Shown piece after piece: positions 27,058-35,844 of a stretch of 64,000 bases of DNA. Position 1 is the first letter of the stretch. Every line of letters starts with the position of its first letter. Under the pieces are notes generated by a model that had not been told where the DNA came from, ran no database searches, and saw nothing but the letters and a program-made list of their open reading frames with translations. Both the position numbers and the translations under genes were made by a program. The stretch lies in NCBI GenBank assembly GCA_031292385.1, contig JARLHE010000014.1, positions 34,205 to 98,204 on the forward strand. The letters run 5' to 3'. Source of the stretch: Oligoflexia bacterium. GTDB lineage: Bacteria > Bdellovibrionota > UBA1018.

Positions 27058-27170
27058 ATTATTCGCGGGCTCTTCGGTTTGACAACGCCTCAAGGGTTGC
27101 CATCTTGTTTTAAAGTTCGAAAAGCTTCGAATAATGGTTTGAGTAACGAAGCAACAAGGGGAGAAGCAAA

Positions 27171-29573
27171 ATGGCAAAATTTCCAGTAATACCCATGAGG
27201 AATACGGTCGTCTTTCCGGGCACGGCATTGCCGCTCCGGGTGGGCAGGGCTCAAACCGTAGCTGCGATCCATGCCGCTCAAGGGGGCGACCAGTACGTTT
27301 TCGCCGTCGCCCAGAAACGGGAGGCGGCTGAGGATGGTCATGTCGCCGAGTCGGATTTGTTCCGGGTGGGTACGCTCGCCAAAATCGAAAAGATTCGGGG
27401 CGACGCCGAAAACGGCTATCAAGTGCTCCTTCGAGGGGTGTCCCGATTCCGGGTGAGCGGGTACCAAGAAAAGGATGGCTATATCGAGGTCGAGGGCGAG
27501 AACTGGGCGGATCCCGCCCCAGGGACGCTCGAGAGCGAGCGCGCCACCGAGCAGGCGCTTTTAGCCAGCTTGAAAACGCTCGCGCATGAGATTCTCGACC
27601 TTCTTCCTTCGAATACGGAGCAATTGTCCGAACTGGTCGATGGTATCGAGGATGTCTCGTTTCTGGCTTATCTATGCGCCGGAAACCTCGAAATCGACTC
27701 GCTTAAAAAGCAGGAAATCCTCGAGGCCTCGCTCGTGAAGGATCGCGTTCTGATCCTGCTCGAGTTGATGCAAAAGCAGAAGGAAGCGCTCCAGGTTCAA
27801 AGCGAGATCCGCGAAAAGCTCACCCACAAGATGGGCAAGCTCCAACGCGAGGCGATCTTGCGCGAACAACTCAACGCCATTCGCGAGGAGTTAGGCGAGG
27901 GCGGCGCGGGCGCGGCCGGGTCGAAGGACGATTATCGCCAAAAGATCGAAGACGCCCAGATGCCCGAGTCGGCGAAGAAAGTCGCGCTGGAGGAGCTGAA
28001 GCGGCTCGAAACGATGGGTCAGAATTCGGCCGAAACCCATGTGATTCGCAACTATCTCGATTTGCTCTGCGCATTGCCGTGGGCCAAGTCGAGCGTCAAT
28101 CCCGAAGATCTCGACTTGGAGAAGGCGCGAGCCGTTCTCGATCGCGATCATTACGGCTTGGATAAGATCAAAAAGCGGATCTTGCAGCATCTCGCGGTCA
28201 TGAAGCTCAAGAAATCCGATCGTGGCCAGATCCTGCTGCTCGTGGGTCCTCCCGGCGTCGGCAAGACGAGCCTCGGTCAGAGCATTGCCAAGGCGCTCGG
28301 ACGCAAGTTCGTGCGCGGAAGCCTGGGCGGCGTGCGGGATGACGCTGAAATCCGCGGCCATCGCCGGACCTATGTCGGCGCGATGCCCGGCCGGATCATC
28401 CAAGGTATGAAGCGCGCGGAAGAGAACAATCCGGTCTTCATGCTGGACGAGATCGATAAGCTGGGACACGGCTATCAAGGCGATCCGGCGGCGGCGTTGC
28501 TCGAGGTCCTTGATCCTGAGCAAAACGGCACGTTCTTGGATCATTACCTGGATGTTCCATTCGATTTGTCGAAGGTCTTTTTCATCGCGACCGCCAACAG
28601 CCTCGATTCCATCCCAGGCCCGCTTTTGGACCGAATGGATGTCATCGAGCTGAATGGCTACACGACGGCCGAGAAGCTTCACATTGGGAAAAATCATCTG
28701 ATCCCCAAGCAGCTCGCGGAACACGGGCTGACGAAAGATCAGCTGGTCATCAAGGACGATGCCTTTTTAAAGGTCATTCATTCGTACACGCGTGAGGCAG
28801 GCGTGCGCGATCTGCAACGGAAGATCGCGGGCATCTGCCGATCGATGGCGGAGAAAGTGCTGGCTCCGGACGCGGTGCTGCCGGTCCAGGTCGAGATCAG
28901 CGATTTGGACGAGATTCTGGGAGGCGAGCGGTTCGTGCACGAAGTGGCGGAGCGTTTGAGCCCTCCGGGTGTCGCGACCGGTCTTGCGTGGACACCGCAA
29001 GGCGGCGAGATTCTCTTTATCGAGGCTAATCTCATGCCTGGTAGGGGAAGTCTCACGCTCACCGGGCAGCTCGGCGATGTGATGAAGGAATCGACGCAGA
29101 TCGCGTTGAGCCTCGTCAGGTCGCGGCTGGCGCATATGATCCCCGGCTTCGAGTTCGAGAAGAAGGACATCCACGTGCACGTGCCGGCAGGCGCGATCCC
29201 AAAGGATGGGCCTTCGGCCGGGATCACGATGCTAACGACCATCGCCTCGCTCCTCACCGGGCGAAGCGTGGATCCGAAGCTCGCGATGACGGGCGAGATC
29301 ACCTTGCGCGGAGCGGTCATGCCGGTCGGCGGAATCAAGGAGAAGCTCATCGCGGCTCATCGGGCCGGCATTGAGCGGGTGATCATGTCGAAGCGGAACC
29401 AGAAAGACCTGCGCGAGGTTCCGGATGAAGTGCGATCCGCGCTTCGAATCGAGTTCGTCGAAACGGCGTCCGAGGTGCTGAAGCTCGCGCTTGGACTCGA
29501 TGTCGCTCCCCTGACATCGGCTCCCTATGGGAAAGAAGCAGCGGAAGGAAACCAAGGCGTTAGGGCATCGTAA
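27171..29573 (+). CDS. lon: ATP-dependent Lon protease
   Basis: An 800-residue AAA+ serine protease (endopeptidase La) for damaged and regulatory proteins. It has the N-terminal substrate domain ([19 protein letters not shown]), a coiled coil, Walker [16 protein letters not shown], and the protease domain with Ser682 in [11 protein letters not shown] and Lys725 in [11 protein letters not shown], matching the 43-residue spacing of the catalytic dyad. Full length for LonA. ATG has AGGGGAGAAGC upstream. The 148-bp upstream gap contains a TTGACA but no convincing paired -10. Close to E. coli length (784). Confidence 0.96.
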   Translation: MAKFPVIPMRNTVVFPGTALPLRVGRAQTVAAIHAAQGGDQYVFAVAQKREAAEDGHVAESDLFRVGTLAKIEKIRGDAENGYQVLLRGVSRFRVSGYQEKDGYIEVEGENWADPAPGTLESERATEQALLASLKTLAHEILDLLPSNTEQLSELVDGIEDVSFLAYLCAGNLEIDSLKKQEILEASLVKDRVLILLELMQKQKEALQVQSEIREKLTHKMGKLQREAILREQLNAIREELGEGGAGAAGSKDDYRQKIEDAQMPESAKKVALEELKRLETMGQNSAETHVIRNYLDLLCALPWAKSSVNPEDLDLEKARAVLDRDHYGLDKIKKRILQHLAVMKLKKSDRGQILLLVGPPGVGKTSLGQSIAKALGRKFVRGSLGGVRDDAEIRGHRRTYVGAMPGRIIQGMKRAEENNPVFMLDEIDKLGHGYQGDPAAALLEVLDPEQNGTFLDHYLDVPFDLSKVFFIATANSLDSIPGPLLDRMDVIELNGYTTAEKLHIGKNHLIPKQLAEHGLTKDQLVIKDDAFLKVIHSYTREAGVRDLQRKIAGICRSMAEKVLAPDAVLPVQVEISDLDEILGGERFVHEVAERLSPPGVATGLAWTPQGGEILFIEANLMPGRGSLTLTGQLGDVMKESTQIALSLVRSRLAHMIPGFEFEKKDIHVHVPAGAIPKDGPSAGITMLTTIASLLTGRSVDPKLAMTGEITLRGAVMPVGGIKEKLIAAHRAGIERVIMSKRNQKDLREVPDEVRSALRIEFVETASEVLKLALGLDVAPLTSAPYGKEAAEGNQGVRAS

Positions 29574-29582
29574 GCACGTGGG

Positions 29583-29615
29583 CCCGCGTTCTCGTCGTCG
29601 TGACGGGAGCGCGGG
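29583..29615. terminator. possible bidirectional terminator hairpin after lon
   Basis: CCCGCGTTCTC (29583-29593) pairs with GGGAGCGCGGG (29605-29615) with two G-U pairs and an 11-nt loop. No strong U-run follows, so termination is uncertain. Confidence 0.35.
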
Positions 29616-29704
29616 TCTTCATTCCGGATGTTTCGCCGCTTTCACTGCCGGCGCCGCAACCATCTTTTTTACTCGGACTTCTTTTTGGCCGGGGTCCAAT
29701 TCTT

Positions 29705-30451
29705 TCAGCTTTTCGATGCAGGCATGCCCGGAAACAGTCTTTCCATCTCTTCGCGGGTGATCTCGCGATATTCGCCGGGTTCAAGTTCGCCGAGCTCGAG
29801 ACCGCCGTAGGCAACGCGCTTCAGTCGCGAGACTTCATGGCCGAGGGCCAGAAAAATACGTCGGATCTCGCGGTTTTTTCCTTCGTGAAGGCGTACCGTC
29901 AAGTGCGATTCGCGGCGACTCGATTTGCGCAAAACGGCTTCATCGACGCGCAAGAGATCGCCGTCATCGCGTATGCCCTGGCGCAAGCGCTCGAGCTCGG
30001 ATTCAAGCATCTCTCCGCGAACCGTGACGAGATAGGTACGGCCTACCTCGTGCTCGGGATCCGTAAGCCAATCCGATAGCCGCGTATCGTTCGTTAGGAT
30101 GAGGAGTCCGGAAGTCGCCCAGTCCAAGCGTCCCACGGCGATGAGGTGGAGGCCCGGCTCTTTGATGAGGGAGAAAACGGTGGGCCTCCCTTTTTCGTCC
30201 GAGCGGGTCGTCACCACGCCGCGGGGTTTGTGCAGGATGAACGTTCTCCATTCGGCGCGAGCCACGCGCCGGCCGTCGATTTCAAGAACCGCGCGCTCGG
30301 GAGAGACGCCATAGGCAGGATCGCGCCGAACGACGCCGTTGACGCTGACCCGTCCGGCAAGAATCCACTCGCGAGCCTGAGTGCGCGAAGCGATGCCGAG
30401 CTTGGAGAGCGCCCGCTCCAGAGGCACATGACCCGGCCTCAGGCCTTTCAT
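29705..30451 (-). CDS. RsuA/RluB/E/F-family pseudouridine synthase
   Basis: A 248-residue rRNA pseudouridine synthase: N-terminal S4 domain (VPLERALSKLGIASRTQAREWILAGRVSVNG) and catalytic domain with the motif HLIAVGRLDWATSGLLILTND (catalytic Asp in GRLDWATSG; the family usually has GRLDxxTSG). The substrate site (16S U516 or 23S) cannot be told. Start overlaps the transketolase stop (ATGA). The frame stays open for 11 codons after its TGA (KNWTPAKKKSE), a basic tail common in this family. Confidence 0.9.
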   Translation of the reverse strand: MKGLRPGHVPLERALSKLGIASRTQAREWILAGRVSVNGVVRRDPAYGVSPERAVLEIDGRRVARAEWRTFILHKPRGVVTTRSDEKGRPTVFSLIKEPGLHLIAVGRLDWATSGLLILTNDTRLSDWLTDPEHEVGRTYLVTVRGEMLESELERLRQGIRDDGDLLRVDEAVLRKSSRRESHLTVRLHEGKNREIRRIFLALGHEVSRLKRVAYGGLELGELEPGEYREITREEMERLFPGMPASKS

Positions 30452-32493
30452 TGTACGGTGAGGGGAACCGAAGTCTTCGCGATCTCGATCGCGCAGCTCG
30501 CGATCGCTTTCGCGTCCATCCGATGCTTTTCATAAAGATCGATGGCGTTGTAAGCGCTTTGGCCGTAGCCGCCGTCGACGCCCAGTGCACGGGTCTTCCC
30601 TTCACGCAGGTAGAGCTCGGCGGCGAGAAGATGAAAGAGCCCGCCGATTTTCTGATGGTCCTCGACTACCACCATGCGGCCTGAGGTTCTCTTCAGCGCC
30701 GCGGTCAGAGTCTCCAGGTCCGGGTGATTATGGGGGCCAGGATTCACGACGACCGCGCCGATTCCTTGAGTTTCGAGCTCACGGGCGGCTTCAAGCGCTT
30801 GCGGAATCAATGAGCCGGAGGCGACGAGACAAACGCACTTCGCATGCTGGGCGCTCGAGTCTTGCACGATTTGAGCTTTGCGCAAATCGTAGCGCGCGCC
30901 GGGTTGATAGGTTTTCGGGAAGTTTTCGCGTCCCAGAAAGAAAACCGTCGTACGCGGAGTGCGTCCCGCTTTGCGGTCGTCGGCGAATTTCTGGATCGCC
31001 TGGGTGACGAGCGCGTCGGCTTCTTCGCTGCAGGTCAGGCAGTACACATCGCAATTGGGCAGGCTTGCGGTCATCGCCAAGTAGCTCAAGGCCTGGTGAG
31101 ACGCGCCATCGGCGGCGTCCTGAAAGCCCGTATGCGAGAAAACGCAGAGCATCGGCGCATACGAGAGATTGGCCATGATCAGCGGCAGCGCGCCCTTGGT
31201 GACGCCGAACTGGGCGAACGTATCGACGACCGGAATATAGCCGAGCTTGGAAAACCCGGCTGCGACCGAAATCATATTGCTTTCAGCCACGCCCACGTCG
31301 AAGGAGTCGGCCGGAAATTCCTTGCGGAAGCCCGCGACGCCGGTCGAGCCTGGCAAGTCGGAGGTGATGCTCACCACGGGTAGCCCGGCTTTGCGCGTCT
31401 TAACCAAAGCAGCGCTCACGCCGGCTTGGATTTTCTCGTCCGGTGCCTTCGGCGATCCGGCGGCCTTGGCCTTGATTTCCTTTTCGAGAACGATCAGCTC
31501 GTCGATCCACTGATCGAACGTTTCCGGGTAGTTTTCGCCGTGATAGATTTCCTGGATGAACGCCTTCAGCTCCGTCGGGCTTTTGAGCGGAAAACCATGT
31601 CCGCCTGACGAGGATTCCGCGGTTTTTTTCGTTCCGATGCCTTTGATCGTGCGGGCGTGGATGGCGACCGGGATTTTCGGATTGGCGCGTGCTTCCGAGA
31701 TGGCCTGCGTGATCGCGTCGAAGCATTTTTGCAAATCATGGCCATCGGCAAGAGAGATCACTTTCCACCCCAAGGAGGGGAGAGTCGCGAACGTCGGTTC
31801 CATCGAAAACGCGTCTTGATCGATTCGGCCGGTCAGCTTGGTGTTGTTGTCGGAGATGACCAAAACGTACGGAGCGAGTTTTCCGCTGCGGGCGAGGCCC
31901 GGAACGGCGGCCAGCGCTTCGCGTGCTTCGCCTTCCATGCAGGCTCCGTCCGAAATCGCCGTGACGGTGACGCGGTTCTTGCCCGCCAGGGCGTCCGCCA
32001 TGGCAAGGCCTTGCGATTGCGGAAAGGCCGAACCCAAGGGACCATTGCTGAGAAAAACGCCTTCCGGAAACAAATGCGATTCGCCGTGGCCGGTGAGCTT
32101 GCTGTCAATCGAACGGAACCCTTTGAGGGAGTTCAAGCTCAAGCCCGCAAAGCCGTAATTCGCTTTCAGGGCGTAGAGGCCGTTTTCGCAGTGACCGGCA
32201 TCGTTGATCAGATGGTAGAGCTCGTGCCAGGGGGCCGATTTTTTTTGGGCCTCTTGAAAGACAATCCCGTGCAGGGCGGACATTAGCTCGGCAAACGCCG
32301 CCGGGCCGCCGTAATGGCTTGCGGCTCCGCCGAGGACGGCGTTCATGTCCATCAGGGCAACCATGGCCCGAGTCGCCCGTGGATCACCCAGGGAGGCTGC
32401 CTCGCCATCCGGGCCTTTGACGGTCACCGAGTACCGCGGTGCTTGGGTTGGGTTTCCTGCAAGTTTGGAATTAAGCTTGATTGGTTGCGTCAT
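30448..32493 (-). CDS. tkt: transketolase
   Basis: A 681-residue thiamine-diphosphate enzyme of the pentose phosphate pathway. The N-terminal half carries the diphosphate-binding region (SDGACMEGEAREAL...ISDNNTKL, a GDG-N type motif). The C-terminal half has the pyrimidine domain (VGVAESNMISVAAGFSKLG, SHTGFQDAADGASHQAL) and the C-terminal LVASGSLIPQALEAA. The N-terminus diverges from classical TktA, closer to the transketolase-like group seen in metazoa and some bacteria. ATG 32493 has AAAGGA upstream; the frame from 32535 adds a basic tail without a ribosome site. Divergent from tgt with a 60-bp gap. Confidence 0.85.
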   Translation of the reverse strand: MTQPIKLNSKLAGNPTQAPRYSVTVKGPDGEAASLGDPRATRAMVALMDMNAVLGGAASHYGGPAAFAELMSALHGIVFQEAQKKSAPWHELYHLINDAGHCENGLYALKANYGFAGLSLNSLKGFRSIDSKLTGHGESHLFPEGVFLSNGPLGSAFPQSQGLAMADALAGKNRVTVTAISDGACMEGEAREALAAVPGLARSGKLAPYVLVISDNNTKLTGRIDQDAFSMEPTFATLPSLGWKVISLADGHDLQKCFDAITQAISEARANPKIPVAIHARTIKGIGTKKTAESSSGGHGFPLKSPTELKAFIQEIYHGENYPETFDQWIDELIVLEKEIKAKAAGSPKAPDEKIQAGVSAALVKTRKAGLPVVSITSDLPGSTGVAGFRKEFPADSFDVGVAESNMISVAAGFSKLGYIPVVDTFAQFGVTKGALPLIMANLSYAPMLCVFSHTGFQDAADGASHQALSYLAMTASLPNCDVYCLTCSEEADALVTQAIQKFADDRKAGRTPRTTVFFLGRENFPKTYQPGARYDLRKAQIVQDSSAQHAKCVCLVASGSLIPQALEAARELETQGIGAVVVNPGPHNHPDLETLTAALKRTSGRMVVVEDHQKIGGLFHLLAAELYLREGKTRALGVDGGYGQSAYNAIDLYEKHRMDAKAIASCAIEIAKTSVPLTVQ

Positions 32494-32553
32494 TCTTGAT
32501 CCTTTGCCGTTCTTCTTATCCCGTTTTTTGCCCAAATTTGCTAGGAGATCCTC

Positions 32554-34623
32554 ATGCCTCGTTTAGGTTTTCAGATCGATGGCGAGTCGCCAGGCTCGCG
32601 CGCCCGTGCTGCTCGTTTCCGCACGCTTCATGGTGAGGTGAAAACCCCGATTTTCATGCCCGTGGGCACTCAGGCCACGGTGAAAAGCCAGACGGTCGAT
32701 TCCCTGAAGACCGCGGGCTCGCACGTTCTTTTGGCGAATACGTACCATCTTCTTCTGCGGCCAGGCCCGGAGGTCTTCCGTAAGTTCGGCGGCATTCATC
32801 GTTTCATGAATTGGGATGGGCCGGTGCTGACCGATTCGGGCGGGTTTCAGATATTTTCGTTGCCGCATTCCCGGGAGATGAACGAGGAGGGCGCGAGCTT
32901 CCAAAGTTATGTCGACGGGCGGATGCATTTGCTCTCGCCCGAAAAAAGCATCGAAATGCAAAGAGCGATCGGAAGCGACATCATGATGGTGCTCGATCAG
33001 TGCATTCCTTCCACTGCCGAGCACGCGCAGGCGCTCCAGGCGATGGAGCTGACCCATCGATGGGCCAAGAGAAGCCTTGCCGCCCGCGAGGACTCGCCCC
33101 AAGCCATGTTCGGTATCGTTCAAGGCGCCTGCTTTCAGGATCTGCGCCGCCAGAGCGCGGACTTTCTCACGCAGCTTCCATTTGACGGTTTCGCCATCGG
33201 GGGGCTCGCCGTGGGTGAGACGAAAGGGCAGCGTGAGGATTTCACGGAATGGACCGCGGCGCTTCTTCCGCGCGATTTGCCCCGCTATCTGATGGGAGTG
33301 GGTACGCCGATCGACATCCTGGAGGCCGTCCATCGCGGCGTGGATATGTTCGATTGCATTTTGCCCTCGGCGCTTGCTCAAAGAGGAGTGGCTTTCACGT
33401 CGGTCGGAAAGCTGCAGCTGCGCCGGGGCGTTTATAAATTTTCGGAAGAACCGCTCGATCCGGACTGCGGTTGCGCGACCTGCGTGAATTACTCGCGCGC
33501 TTATCTCCATCATCTTTACAAAGCCGAGGAGGTCGTCGGTTGGAAACTGCTCGCCAGCCACAACCTGACTTTCTATCATCGGCTGATGGCCGAAATGCGG
33601 GAGGCGATCCTTCAAGGGAAATTCCTGGAATACTATCAGTCCAAGCGCGAAGAGCTGGTGCTGGCGGATGAGGAAAATCCGGTCAAGAAGCAGAAAAATC
33701 GCTCCCGCCGCGAGAAAAAGACCTGTTTGGGTGATTACGAGATTCATTCGTCCCCACATGGGTTTTCAAGCATCCGTCAGCTCAGCTCGGGCGAGATCAT
33801 GCATTCGGTGATCGAGCCGACCCAGGAAGCCGAGACTCTATACGTCAAACAGTCGCGCCTCGCCGAGCGATTGCTCGAAACCCAGGCGCCGCTTGTGATC
33901 TGGGATGTGGGCTTGGGGGCCGCGACGAACGCGATGGCGGCGATTCACTGCTTCGAGGCGCAGGGGGCGCCGGCTCGGGGCCTGAAAATCGTGAGCTTCG
34001 AGCGCGATCTGGATCCTTTGCGCCTGGCTTCGCTTCATCCCGTGAGGTTTCCGCATCTTCGTCACGGGGCGCCCTATCGGCTGCTCGAAGAAAGCCGATG
34101 GGAAAGCTCGAATCAGCTCTTGCAATGGGAGCTTCTCGAGGGCGATTTCCTGGATCATCTGGAGTCGGCCCCCATGCCGGATTTGATTTTTTATGATCCC
34201 TTTTCGTCCAAAACGGATTCGGCGCTTTGGACGCCTTCCGTCTTTTCGAGAATCTATCGTCGTTGTTTGAGTCAAGAGGAGAACCACGCGGTCGAGCTCA
34301 TGACCTATTCGGCGTCGACGGCGGTGCGGGCGGCGCTCTTGTCGGCAGGCTTTTTCGTCGCTCGAGGAGCGGCGACCGGGCCCAAGTCGGATACGACCCT
34401 CGCGGTTACGCGACGGAGTCCTCCCTTGGATGATCGCCTTTTAGGAGCGGAGTGGCTGCAGCGCTGGAACCGCAGCGAAAGCAAGTATCCGGCGGGAATC
34501 GCGGAGGCGGAGCGCTCGCGCTTCGAGGCGTTGATCTTGAGCCATCCTCAGTTCGCTCGCGAGGGGATCTCTTCCATCGCCGCCAGCGCTTCATTGGCCC
34601 ATTTGAGCTCGAAACGTTCTTGA
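32554..34623 (+). CDS. tgt: tRNA-guanine transglycosylase fused to MnmC-like methyltransferase domain
   Basis: A 689-residue two-domain protein. Residues 1 to about 380 are Tgt, which swaps G34 for preQ1/queuine in tRNA: Asp94 in LTDSGGFQIFS, catalytic Asp267 in GVDMFDCILPS, and zinc site CGCATC plus a later His. The loop after Asp267 reads PSALAQRG where typical bacterial enzymes have PTRNARNG, losing two conserved arginines. Residues about 400-689 resemble the MnmC/DUF752 tRNA methyltransferase: DVGLGAATNAMAAIH (SAM loop), FERDLDPLRLA, DLIFYDPFSSKTDSALWTPSVF and a C-terminal ...TYSASTAVRAALLSAGFFVARG. MnmC works on mnm5s2U34. Overlaps a convergent gene by 76 bp. Confidence 0.85.
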   Translation: MPRLGFQIDGESPGSRARAARFRTLHGEVKTPIFMPVGTQATVKSQTVDSLKTAGSHVLLANTYHLLLRPGPEVFRKFGGIHRFMNWDGPVLTDSGGFQIFSLPHSREMNEEGASFQSYVDGRMHLLSPEKSIEMQRAIGSDIMMVLDQCIPSTAEHAQALQAMELTHRWAKRSLAAREDSPQAMFGIVQGACFQDLRRQSADFLTQLPFDGFAIGGLAVGETKGQREDFTEWTAALLPRDLPRYLMGVGTPIDILEAVHRGVDMFDCILPSALAQRGVAFTSVGKLQLRRGVYKFSEEPLDPDCGCATCVNYSRAYLHHLYKAEEVVGWKLLASHNLTFYHRLMAEMREAILQGKFLEYYQSKREELVLADEENPVKKQKNRSRREKKTCLGDYEIHSSPHGFSSIRQLSSGEIMHSVIEPTQEAETLYVKQSRLAERLLETQAPLVIWDVGLGAATNAMAAIHCFEAQGAPARGLKIVSFERDLDPLRLASLHPVRFPHLRHGAPYRLLEESRWESSNQLLQWELLEGDFLDHLESAPMPDLIFYDPFSSKTDSALWTPSVFSRIYRRCLSQEENHAVELMTYSASTAVRAALLSAGFFVARGAATGPKSDTTLAVTRRSPPLDDRLLGAEWLQRWNRSESKYPAGIAEAERSRFEALILSHPQFAREGISSIAASASLAHLSSKRS

Positions 34624-35714
34624 GGCGTTTCGAACAAAACGCGGTGCTCGCGCGATTTTTTGAGGTCATCGAGCGGAAGATCGGGTTGGATTTCAAGCAT
34701 CCCGCGCAATGCCCGGCCGTAACCGCAGCTCTTTGACAGACGCTCCCAACCGTGTTTCAGCGCTTCGATCACTTCGAGGAGCGACTCGCGCGGCAGCTCT
34801 TGAGCCAGGAGTCTTCCCCAGTTATCGAAAAACGGACCGAGGGGGACGAGAAATTCCGGGCGCTGCCGCAGGCATTTCGGTTTGCGAAGGGCGAAATGCC
34901 GATGATTTTCGAGTGCCATGGCGCTTTCGGCGATCGGGGCTTTATAGAGCTCGCCGGCCACCCAGAGCCGGCCCAGACAGCGAAGCTTGCCGTCGGCGCC
35001 GAAAGGCGCGATCGCCAGTTTATAGAATCCCTTTCGGAGCGGATCGGCCGCGCCAAGCTCCCACATGTCCATGACCCGATCCAGATCGCCGAAGTTATGA
35101 GCGATGTTCACCGATGCTTTCAGGCAGCCCAATCCGTCGCGGGCGCGCCAGAGCGATCCGAAAACCTCGGACTCGAGATTCACCTCGTCCACGATCGCAT
35201 CGAGGATTTCCTGGCGCTTCACCGCGATCTCCGGTGGTGCCTTGGGGCCTTGATATTGGCCTAGAGCGCAGTAAGCGCCGCACGCGATGGTAAACCATTC
35301 CCCAGCATGCGCGGTGAGCGGCACCGACTGCCAATCGCTTCCGGTCGCGCCCCGAACGGATCGTGCCGAAAGAAGCGTGAAATCCCATCGCCGGCTTTCG
35401 AGCGCGAGGTTGGCCATTTCGAGCGCGGTCGCGAGGGGCAGCTCCGCCGGCCAGAGCTTTTTCCGGATTTGGTTATCGACATCGGTCGGCACCGGGGTCG
35501 CGACCGTCAGATAGTGGGAGCAGAGACAAAGCCGGTAATATTCAAAATGACTGAGCGGCGAATCCGGCGATTCGGAATATTCGCGCAGAACCCGGGCCGG
35601 GGGAAGGCATCCCATCAGGCTCTCCTCGAAGCCGGGTTCGAAGAGATAAGGCATCGTGTTTTTTACCTGCGACAGCAGGACATTCGGGTCAATTCCCCGG
35701 GGAAGGTGGGCCAT
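34548..35714 (-). CDS. cytosolic protein of unknown function
   Basis: A 388-residue, mostly helical protein with no signal peptide, no membrane segments and no recognised family. Features include a Cys-rich stretch (YYRLCLCSHYL) and TIACGAYCALGQYQG. ATG 35714 is chosen over GTG 35720. The start lies 8 nt after a -10 box (TTGCTT-17 bp-TATAGA). Its 3' end overlaps the 3' end of tgt-mnmC by 76 bp on the opposite strand. Confidence 0.65.
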   Translation of the reverse strand: MAHLPRGIDPNVLLSQVKNTMPYLFEPGFEESLMGCLPPARVLREYSESPDSPLSHFEYYRLCLCSHYLTVATPVPTDVDNQIRKKLWPAELPLATALEMANLALESRRWDFTLLSARSVRGATGSDWQSVPLTAHAGEWFTIACGAYCALGQYQGPKAPPEIAVKRQEILDAIVDEVNLESEVFGSLWRARDGLGCLKASVNIAHNFGDLDRVMDMWELGAADPLRKGFYKLAIAPFGADGKLRCLGRLWVAGELYKAPIAESAMALENHRHFALRKPKCLRQRPEFLVPLGPFFDNWGRLLAQELPRESLLEVIEALKHGWERLSKSCGYGRALRGMLEIQPDLPLDDLKKSREHRVLFETPQERFELKWANEALAAMEEIPSRAN

Positions 35715-35722
35715 TGCCACTC

Positions 35723-35751
35723 TCTATAGCTTGATTGCGGGAAGTAAGCAA
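35723..35751 (-). promoter_or_regulatory. sigma-70-type promoter (near-leaderless)
   Basis: The -35 TTGCTT (35751-35746), a 17-bp spacer and -10 TATAGA (35728-35723) are followed by 8 nt and ATG 35714. Confidence 0.55.
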
Positions 35752-35797
35752 TTGACGGCTGTCCAGGTGATATACGCATTGCGCTTGGAATAATCAA

Positions 35798-35813
35798 TAA
35801 TATCACGATATTA
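35798..35813. repeat. inverted repeat TAATATC-AC-GATATTA
   Basis: Perfect 7-bp arms with a 2-bp spacer, ending 3 bp before the -24 element of the sigma-54 promoter at 35817. It may be a repressor or architectural-protein site. A related AATCAANNATATC sequence sits just upstream of the sigma-54 promoter at 42060. Confidence 0.45.
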
Positions 35814-35816
35814 AAG

Positions 35817-35832
35817 TGGCCTTGGGATTGCT
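35817..35832 (+). promoter_or_regulatory. sigma-54 promoter of the beta-helix gene
   Basis: TGGCCT-TGGGA-TTGCT with GG-N10-GC spacing. Predicted transcription start near 35843, 2 nt before ATG 35845, so very short or no leader. Confidence 0.65.
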
Positions 35833-35844
35833 TTGGATGCGGGT

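Noticed and set aside
27090..27112. Sigma-54-like GG-N10-GT and a TTGACA in the lon upstream region
   Set aside because: GT instead of GC at -12, and TTGACA has no -10 at 15-19 bp; no heat-shock or CIRCE element seen.
29705..29707. TGA read as tryptophan (changed genetic code)
   Set aside because: TGA is used as the stop in many ATGA/GTGA gene overlaps in this window.
29560..29814. 84-codon minus-strand open frame over the lon-pseudouridine synthase gap
   Set aside because: Low-complexity basic translation overlapping a real gene in another frame.
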